A DNA stretch of 29,146 nucleotides from an uncultured Collinsella sp. (GTDB lineage Bacteria; Actinomycetota; Coriobacteriia; Coriobacteriales; Coriobacteriaceae), in assembly GCA_900551015.1 (NCBI GenBank), contig URUI01000020.1, positions 1 through 29,146 on the forward strand. Reading direction: 5' to 3'. The notes under the pieces were generated by a model, which made no database searches, was not told where the DNA came from, and saw only the letters and a list, made by a program, of their open reading frames with translations. This document shows, in pieces, positions 24,680 through 29,146 of the stretch; position 1 is the first letter of the stretch; each line of letters starts with the position of its first letter. A program made the translations under genes and the position numbers.

Positions 24680-24726
24680 GAACGGGTGAGCGGTCAGAGG
24701 TCGATTTTAAGGCATGTCCCAAAAAT

Positions 24727-25257
24727 CTACTTGAGGAGGAAGTCGGAGAGGGGAATAGTACGGGCCTCGCGATGCTCGGGATCGGCGATATGGTCGGCAG
24801 GATAGCCGCAGACGAGCATATGATACGGATAGACGCCCTCGGGTAGGCTGAACTGCTCACAGGCCACCTCGGGCTTAAAATGGCACACCCAACACGTACC
24901 CAGGCCCTGCTCCTTCGCCTCCATCATCATCTGATCGCACACGATCGAGGTGTCGATTTCGCTGGAGTTCATCTGGTCATAAGGGCGCACCCAGGCGTCA
25001 TCGGTAACGCTGCAGATAAGAAAGATAAGCGGCGCCCCGAAGATAGACCCATCACGAGTAAAGCGTGGCTGACAAGCAGCAGCCTTTTCCAACAACTCCG
25101 GAGTATCAAGCACCATCACACGGCTTGGATGATTATTGCAAGCAGAAGGAGCAATACGCCCCGCCTCAACAATGGCATCCACCACCGACTGCTCAACAGG
25201 ACGGTCCTCAAACGAACGACAAGAATACCGAGACCGAGCCAGATCCAAATAATTCAC
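24727..25257 (-). CDS. Nitroreductase-family FMN oxidoreductase
   Basis: Members of this family use FMN and NAD(P)H to reduce nitro compounds, quinones or flavins. The 176-residue protein starts NYLDLARSRYSCRSFEDRPV and contains the FMN-binding APSACNNHPSR, a central hydrophobic segment, and EQGLGTCWVCHF. The length suits the short nitroreductase subfamily. GTG at 25257 is chosen because GGAGG (complement of 25266-25270) is eight bases upstream; an ATG at 25278 would place that ribosome site inside the gene. The substrate is unknown. Its stop codon is one base from the right end of the mobile element, and no terminator of its own remains visible. Confidence 0.88.
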   Translation of the reverse strand: MNYLDLARSRYSCRSFEDRPVEQSVVDAIVEAGRIAPSACNNHPSRVMVLDTPELLEKAAACQPRFTRDGSIFGAPLIFLICSVTDDAWVRPYDQMNSSEIDTSIVCDQMMMEAKEQGLGTCWVCHFKPEVACEQFSLPEGVYPYHMLVCGYPADHIADPEHREARTIPLSDFLLK

Positions 25258-25434
25258 AACCAAGCCCTCCAAATTCAACGAATCAACCTAAAGCAAAACA
25301 AAGGGTACCCAAAGCCCCTTCCAGCCAAACGCTCAGTACAGCCTCAAAGTATTCATTCGGGCATAAAAGGCCGCATCAGCCAAGCCCCCATCACATTTTA
25401 ACTATCAGCCAAGGTTCCCAATGGTGGTACGCAA
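25258..25434. other. Nitroreductase upstream region
   Basis: A-rich on the + strand and non-coding as far as can be seen. It should hold the nitroreductase promoter on the - strand, but no convincing -35/-10 pair was found. The predicted - strand leader contains a short AAGGG...CCCTT inverted repeat near 25300-25321. Open frames here are short and lack family features. Confidence 0.4.
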
Positions 25435-25518
25435 GGCGAAGGCCCGGCACCTATTTACTTTCGAACGACTCTGCCGTGCAGCCGGAGTGAGAAAGCAAAT
25501 AGGTGCCGGGCCTTCGCC
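25435..25518. repeat. Large near-perfect palindrome
   Basis: Arms of 28 bases, 25435-25462 and 25491-25518, are reverse complements at 27 of 28 positions. The 28-base centre contains a smaller inverted repeat (CTGC-CGT-GCAG, flanked by ACTC and GAGT). With gaps the symmetry extends further out to GGTACGC near 25427 and GCGTACC near 25527. It could form a cruciform, or a very stable RNA hairpin ending the pit-DUF47 transcript. Confidence 0.85.
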
Positions 25519-25615
25519 GGTGGGACGCGTACCGCTCATTAACCGCTTTTGAACGACTCTGCAAAGCAGCCGGAGTGAGAAAGCAAACCGTGGCCGGCCC
25601 TTCGCCGGTGGGACG
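25463..25615. repeat. Two 65-bp direct repeat copies, 88-bp period
   Basis: Copy 1 (25463-25527) and copy 2 (25551-25615) share GAACGACTCTGC, GCAGCCGGAGTGAGAAAGCA and CTTCGCCGGTGGGACG at identical offsets of 88 bases. The variable parts lie between these blocks. Copy 1 forms the right arm of the palindrome; copy 2 lacks a matching left arm. The pattern of conserved and variable blocks suggests an interspersed intergenic repeat family in this genome. Confidence 0.8.
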
Positions 25616-25627
25616 GGTGCCCCCCAA

Positions 25628-26251
25628 TTAACTGTTCTTCATGACAATCGAATCCACAACATCGGCCACATTCTCACAGCAGTCAGCGCAGTACTCCAGG
25701 AAGGCATAGACGTCACGCCAGGCGATGACCTCGAGCGGATCCTTGCCGTTGACATGCAGGTTGCGCATAGCGTTGATGTAGAGCTCGTCAGCCTCGGACT
25801 CGATGGTGTTGATCTGGATGACGAGTTCGCGCAGGGTCTTGGACTTGCGGTAGTTGGGCAGCTCGACCATCAGGTCCTTCATGGCGCGGCAGGCGTCGGT
25901 CACCTTGTGGGCGATCACGATGGCATCGGGATGGATGCTCTGGATGTTGGTGAAGTAGACGCGCTGCACGACGCCCTCGATACGGTCGAGCACGGTGTCG
26001 AGCGAGCAGCTCATCAGGTTCAGGTCCTCGCGCTCAAGCGGGGTGATAAAGGCCGTGAGCAGGGCGTCCTCAAGCTCATGGTGTTTCTTGTCGGCCGCAT
26101 GCTCGATCGCGTGCATCTTGTCGAGCATATCGTGAATCTTCGCGGGATCGAAGTTCTCGAAAATCTGGGTGAGCAGCTCGGCAGCCTGGACGGCAAGGTC
26201 GGCGCAGGCGACGTAGTTGTCAAAGTAGAACGAATCGGGCTTCTTTGCCAT
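25628..26251 (-). CDS. DUF47 PhoU-like protein, Pit accessory
   Basis: DUF47 proteins are all-helical relatives of PhoU, usually encoded beside Pit phosphate transporters, and probably control their activity. The 207-residue product has the family length and helical pattern. Characteristic parts are MHAIEHAADKKHHEL near residues 46-60, TPLEREDL near 70-77, and VIAWRDVYAFLEYCADCCENVADV near the C-terminus. AAAGGA precedes the ATG. It is downstream of pit with a 67-base gap, likely in one operon. No catalytic function is expected. Confidence 0.92.
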   Translation of the reverse strand: MAKKPDSFYFDNYVACADLAVQAAELLTQIFENFDPAKIHDMLDKMHAIEHAADKKHHELEDALLTAFITPLEREDLNLMSCSLDTVLDRIEGVVQRVYFTNIQSIHPDAIVIAHKVTDACRAMKDLMVELPNYRKSKTLRELVIQINTIESEADELYINAMRNLHVNGKDPLEVIAWRDVYAFLEYCADCCENVADVVDSIVMKNS

Positions 26252-26318
26252 GAGTGGGTCCTTTCGAGGCGAAGACGGGTGGGCGAAGTACTACGGTCCG
26301 GATGGGCGCTCGGTGTGA

Positions 26319-27368
26319 CTAGATGAACATCATGAACAGCTTGGCCATAACAAAGCTGATGAGTCCACAGGCGGGGAAGGTGAAGAACCAGGTGAACATC
26401 ATGTCCTTGACCACGCCAAAGTTGATGGCCGAAAGGCGCTTGACGGCGCCGACGCCCATGATGGCGCAGGTCTTGATGTGGGTGGAGGACACGGGGATGC
26501 CGGTAAGGGTGGCAAGCAGCAGATTCGCGGCGCCTGCGAGGTCGGCGGAGAAACCCTGATACTTCTCGAGCTTGACCATGCTCTGGCCGACGGACTTGAT
26601 GATGCGCTCGCCGCCCACGCTGGTGCCGATGCCCATGGTGGCCGAGCACAGCAGCATGATCCAGATGGGGATGCCGGCGTCGCCGACGCCGGTCTGGCCG
26701 TTGGCGAAGGCGACACCTAAAAAGAGCACGCCGATGAACTTCTGTCCATCCTGCGCGCCGTGCATAAAGCTCATAGCCGCAGCGCTCGCGATCTGAGCGT
26801 ATTTAAAGAAGACGTTGGCACGTCGCCTATTGGCGGTGGCAAACAGAATTGAGACGAGTTTGCACAGGACCCAGCCCACAACAAAGCCCAGACCGATGGA
26901 GAGCGCCAGGCCGTAGATGACCTTCATCCACTCGTGGATGTTGACGCTGCCGGCACCGCCGAGGGCGATGGCGGCGCCGGTGAGGCCGGCGATGAGGCTG
27001 TGGCTCTGAGAGGTGGGAATGCCAAAGCGCGAGGCCGTGGCGCCGTAGACGACGATAGAGAAGAGCGCCGCGCACAGGCAAGCGAGCGCCATGGTGCTGT
27101 TTCCGCCAAAGTCGACGATATGTGAGATGGTGTTGGCGACGCTCGCGTTAAAGTGCGTCATGATGAGCACGCCCAAGAAGTTGAATGCGGCGCTCATGAG
27201 AATGGCGGCGCGGGCGGGCATGCAACGCGTGGTGACGCAGGTCGCGATGGCGTTGGGCGCGTCGGTCCATCCGTTGACGAAGATGGCACCGAGCGCGAGG
27301 ATCACGGTGACGGCAAGGACTGGGTTTGACACAAGTTGGCCGAGGAAGGTTGAGAACGTTACGTCCAT
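26319..27368 (-). CDS. Inorganic phosphate transporter, Pit family
   Basis: Pit carriers import metal-phosphate complexes with low affinity, driven by the proton or sodium gradient. The 349-residue protein has about ten membrane segments and the two inverted family signatures: GWTDAPNAIATCV near residues 33-45 and MHGAQDGQKFIGV in the second half. SQSHSLIAGLTGA and STHIKTCAIMGVG are further matching motifs. The ribosome site before ATG 27368 is weak. A perfect one occurs 52 bases earlier, in front of a three-codon frame (27399-27410). Confidence 0.94.
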   Translation of the reverse strand: MDVTFSTFLGQLVSNPVLAVTVILALGAIFVNGWTDAPNAIATCVTTRCMPARAAILMSAAFNFLGVLIMTHFNASVANTISHIVDFGGNSTMALACLCAALFSIVVYGATASRFGIPTSQSHSLIAGLTGAAIALGGAGSVNIHEWMKVIYGLALSIGLGFVVGWVLCKLVSILFATANRRRANVFFKYAQIASAAAMSFMHGAQDGQKFIGVLFLGVAFANGQTGVGDAGIPIWIMLLCSATMGIGTSVGGERIIKSVGQSMVKLEKYQGFSADLAGAANLLLATLTGIPVSSTHIKTCAIMGVGAVKRLSAINFGVVKDMMFTWFFTFPACGLISFVMAKLFMMFI

Positions 27369-27398
27369 ATATGGGCTTTCTCGAAGTTTGCAGACACG

Positions 27399-27430
27399 TT
27401 ACAAAAACATGATAAATCGTATCACCTCCT
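27399..27430 (-). promoter_or_regulatory. Strong Shine-Dalgarno plus three-codon minigene ahead of pit
   Basis: On the - strand AGGAGGTGAT (complement of 27421-27430) is followed ten bases later by ATG TTT TTG TAA (27410 to 27399). The stop is in the same frame as pit, whose ATG comes 11 codons later (27368). This could be a leader minigene with reinitiation at pit, or a longer N-terminus that has been cut by a nonsense change. Confidence 0.5.
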
Positions 27431-27581
27431 GCGAGTTTCTTTACCTAGTTCTGATGGGAGAAGTGAATTTTTTGGCACTATAATTGAATATCAGCTTTGT
27501 TGACCGCAGTCGTTCCTTTTGCTAATACGTTGCGCGGACACGCGCGTTCGCTCCGACACTCCAAAACCACACTCTGTTCGC

Positions 27582-27611
27582 TTTACAATATGCAAACATG
27601 CGTTCGATAAT
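27582..27611 (+). promoter_or_regulatory. Promoter with embedded LexA-like box
   Basis: TTTACA (27582-27587) and GATAAT (27606-27611) are separated by 18 bases, each matching the sigma-70 consensus at five of six positions. Between them, GCAAACATGCGTTCGA (27592-27607) matches the actinobacterial SOS box TCGAACRNNYGTTCGA except for T to G and G to A in the left arm. The box sits between -35 and -10, where LexA would block RNA polymerase. Expected transcription start is near 27618. Confidence 0.6.
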
Positions 27612-27618
27612 AGGGGGC

Positions 27619-27957
27619 ATGGAATATCGACAGACAGACAGCAAAACTCGGCGCGTGCACAAGCAGTATGTGGACGTCGTGGCCCGTATCCTTGCGGGCG
27701 GACAAGTCGTGCCGGTCACCGTCTGCTGGGTCGACGGTCGCTGCTTTACGATCGACGAAATTATCTCGATCACCGGGTTTGGCCTGATGGTCCACGGTGT
27801 CCGTACGGCAACGTGTAAGGTGCGTTTTGGCGGGCATGCGACCGAGTTGTATCTGGAGGACCAGACGCGCGAGCGGGCGGACAGCTCGCAGGCGCACGTG
27901 ATGCGTTGGTGGGTCTGGGCTTTTGATCGTACGCTTGAGGGCGAGCGCCGTAGGTAA
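27619..27957 (+). CDS. Small conserved protein of unknown function
   Basis: A 112-residue soluble protein without membrane segments or signal peptide. Its layout is a short charged N-terminus, KQYVDVVARILAGGQVVPVTVCWVDG, FTIDEIISI, a beta-rich middle (ATCKVRFGG, ATELYLEDQ) and a C-terminal WWVWAFD. The pattern recalls small all-beta proteins of the DUF6504 or similar type, some of which lie near SOS polymerase genes; this is a weak, memory-based resemblance. ATG at 27619 is preferred because the promoter predicts transcription start at this codon (leaderless). An ATG at 27598 falls inside the LexA-like box and has no ribosome site. Confidence 0.75.
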   Translation: MEYRQTDSKTRRVHKQYVDVVARILAGGQVVPVTVCWVDGRCFTIDEIISITGFGLMVHGVRTATCKVRFGGHATELYLEDQTRERADSSQAHVMRWWVWAFDRTLEGERRR

Positions 27958-27975
27958 GGACGTACGGCATTCGGG

Positions 27976-27997
27976 TACAATGACAGGAATCTTGTCA
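27976..27997 (+). promoter_or_regulatory. Probable -10 box and operator-like inverted repeat before the BI-1 gene
   Basis: TACAAT at 27976-27981 is a good -10 box, without a clear -35. TGACA (27981-27985) and TGTCA (27993-27997) form an inverted repeat with a 7-base centre. It would straddle the transcription start and so could be a repressor site. Confidence 0.4.
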
Positions 27998-28035
27998 CCT
28001 ATGGCGCTGTCGTGCGCTTTTTGAAAGGACGAAGT

Positions 28036-28731
28036 ATGAACGATATCCAGGGCTATCAGAACGGCCCCATCGAGACTGGCGCAAGTCGTGCCCAGGAGAT
28101 GTCGCCGCGCGCGTACAATCTCGCCATGTCTGCCCTGATCTTTTTGGGCTTTTGCGCCATGGGCGCCGGTGCTTACTTTACGAGCACCATGGCGTTTGCT
28201 CGCATGATGATGAGCGGGGCCGCCCTGCCACTGGTCTTTGGCTCGTTTATCCTGACTATTGTCGGCATCGTCATGATGTCGGCCGCCGCCAGCAAACAGT
28301 CCGTGGGCCTGTCGCTCGTGGGTTACGTGATCTTTGCGAGCACCTTTGGGCTGACCGCGTCGTTTGGCCTTGCCAACTATGACCTGCCCACCATCAACAC
28401 CGCTTTTATCGCCACGGCCGCCATTACCTTTGTCTTTGGCGCCTTGGGCGTGACGTTCCCCAAGTTTTTCCAGCGTGTGTATGGCATCGGCTTTGGTATT
28501 CTGCTTGCCACGATTCTGGTCGAGATCGCGCTGATGTTCATGGGCGTCTCGCAGACTATCACCGACCTGATCGTGATCGTGGTGTTCGCCGGGTTTATTG
28601 GCTACGACACCTATGTTGCCACGACGGTGTCGCCCACGCTGCCCAACGCCGTGCTCATGGCGTCCAACCTGTTCGTGGACATTATCAACGTGTTCCTGCG
28701 CATTCTGAATATCCTCGGTCGTCGCGACTAG
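28036..28731 (+). CDS. Bax inhibitor-1 (YccA/YbhL) family membrane protein
   Basis: A 231-residue integral membrane protein with about seven hydrophobic segments, a cytoplasmic N-terminus of about 30 residues, and the family's late motifs, including VFAGFIGYDTYV and a C-terminal DIINVFLRILNILGRRD. BI-1 family members act as pH-sensitive calcium leak channels or modulate membrane proteases such as FtsH; which applies here is unknown. ATG at 28036 with AAAGGA about seven bases upstream is preferred to a GTG at 28012. It is followed by a strong terminator, so it is probably monocistronic. Confidence 0.92.
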   Translation: MNDIQGYQNGPIETGASRAQEMSPRAYNLAMSALIFLGFCAMGAGAYFTSTMAFARMMMSGAALPLVFGSFILTIVGIVMMSAAASKQSVGLSLVGYVIFASTFGLTASFGLANYDLPTINTAFIATAAITFVFGALGVTFPKFFQRVYGIGFGILLATILVEIALMFMGVSQTITDLIVIVVFAGFIGYDTYVATTVSPTLPNAVLMASNLFVDIINVFLRILNILGRRD

Positions 28732-28774
28732 TGGCGAATTGCGGCGGTGCTTGCCGTGCGTGTAAATCGATGCG

Positions 28775-28803
28775 AAAGGCGGTCCTTCGGGGCCGCCTTT
28801 TTT
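28775..28803 (+). terminator. Rho-independent terminator with UUCG loop
   Basis: An 11-bp stem (28775-28785 with 28790-28800, one G-T pair) closes a TTCG tetraloop and is followed by a run of T ending at 28803. It closes the BI-1 gene. Confidence 0.96.
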
Positions 28804-28869
28804 GTGCGTGGCGGGGTATCATGGATGGGAAAAAGCCGATAGCGGCAGCGACTGGAAAGGTGGCCACGT

Positions 28870-29146
28870 ATGGCAGATGTCGACAACAGGAACCGTAACC
28901 GCAGGTCCAACCGCGCGGGACAGTCCAATCCCAAGCGCGAGGCGCGTGCCAAGGCCGCCGAGCGCCATGTGGCGGCTGTGTCCGAGGCCTGCGCCAAGGA
29001 CATCGAGCGTTCACTTGCCGGCGTGTGCGAGTTCGATGGCATGCCTGCCGGTTTTGTCGCGGCGATGAAGGCCAAGGCCCAAGCGGCTGCGGCTGCCGAG
29101 GAGCCGGCTGCCGAGGAGCCCGGGGTCGCTGAGGTCGAGGCCACCG
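28870..29146 (+). CDS. N-terminal part of unidentified protein (cut by window end)
   Basis: The frame is open from ATG 28870 to the window edge, 92 codons without a stop, with GGAAAGGTGG at 28852-28861 as ribosome site. A possible -10 box TATCAT lies at 28817-28822. The translated part begins with an Arg- and Asn-rich segment (ADVDNRNRNRRSNRAGQ). An Ala-rich helical stretch follows, with ERSLAGVCEFDGMPAGFVAAM, then an Ala-Glu-Pro repeat (EEPAAEEPG). No family is recognised from this portion. Codon use resembles its neighbours. The main domain probably lies beyond the window. Confidence 0.7.
   Translation, partial: MADVDNRNRNRRSNRAGQSNPKREARAKAAERHVAAVSEACAKDIERSLAGVCEFDGMPAGFVAAMKAKAQAAAAAEEPAAEEPGVAEVEAT

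Larger units (their letters stand above)
23821..24725. mobile_element. Y1-transposase element bounded by perfect 19-bp inverted repeats
   Basis: TTTTTGGGACATGCCTTAA at 23821-23839 is exactly complementary in reverse to 24707-24725. The 905 bases between the outer ends hold a single transposase gene on the - strand. The transposase stop codon lies inside the left repeat. The outer edge of the right repeat is one base from the nitroreductase stop codon, and the left edge abuts the divIVA terminator. The element's base composition is visibly more AT-rich than the surrounding genes, which points to acquisition. No target-site duplication could be identified with confidence. Confidence 0.75.

Noticed and set aside
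24880..25490. + strand open frames of 141 and 173 codons over the nitroreductase and its upstream region
   Set aside because: They lie opposite a gene with clear family motifs, have low-complexity Pro/Gln/Ser-rich translations, and end in the palindromic repeat.
25463..25615. Possible CRISPR array from the 88-bp-period repeats
   Set aside because: Only two units, with an internal repeat structure and part of a palindrome; there are no short identical repeats with unique spacers and no cas genes.
27474..27489. Sigma-54-like promoter (TGGCAC followed five bases later by TTGAA)
   Set aside because: The -12 element lacks the essential GC, no sigma-54 or enhancer-binding protein gene is seen, and this class of bacteria is not known to use sigma-54. 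The TATAAT at 27479-27484 lacks a matching -35 as well.

Overview
This window is a GC-rich (roughly 60% by eye) bacterial chromosome segment. Its gene content and protein style suggest an actinobacterium of the class Coriobacteriia, most likely Collinsella or a close relative. The pointers are a dcw cluster without ftsA, the pairing of SepF with DivIVA, long basic disordered tails on the divisome proteins, and dense Shine-Dalgarno-led genes. The genus is inferred from style and memory, not from a search.

Region 1 (1-15685, all + strand) is the division and cell wall cluster: mraZ, rsmH, an ftsL-like gene, ftsI (class B PBP), murF, mraY, murD, ftsW, murG, murC, murB, ftsQ and ftsZ. It is preceded by a strong promoter with MraZ-box-like TGGGG repeats and closed by a textbook terminator after ftsZ. 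murE is missing from its usual place between ftsI and murF. Most genes are a few bases apart or overlap. The clear gap is an AT-rich stretch before ftsZ.

Region 2 (15686-21140) starts with pgeF (yfiH), the peptidoglycan editing enzyme that normally follows ftsZ. It is followed by a complete high-affinity phosphate system, pstS-pstC-pstA-pstB-phoU, with pgeF and pstS overlapping by ATGA. An exact tandem 11-bp repeat ahead of pgeF looks like a Pho box, so the whole unit may respond to phosphate. The block ends in a GC-rich hairpin.

Region 3 (21141-23814) resumes the conserved post-ftsZ order: yggS, sepF, yggT and divIVA, then a terminator. The pst-phoU operon therefore sits inside what is elsewhere a continuous ftsZ-ylmDEFG-divIVA block. 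yggT appears to lack any ATG, GTG or TTG at its natural start.

Region 4 (23815-27368, mostly - strand) is accessory. It holds a Y1 (REP-associated type) tyrosine transposase enclosed by perfect 19-bp inverted repeats, a nitroreductase, a 370-bp spacer with a large palindrome and an 88-bp-period repeat, and a second, low-affinity phosphate system (pit plus its DUF47 PhoU-like partner).

Region 5 (27369-29146, + strand) has a small conserved gene of unknown function with a LexA-like box inside its promoter and a probable leaderless start, a Bax inhibitor-1 family membrane protein, a UUCG-loop terminator, and the start of a further gene cut by the window edge.

No rRNA, tRNA, CRISPR array or prophage was seen.
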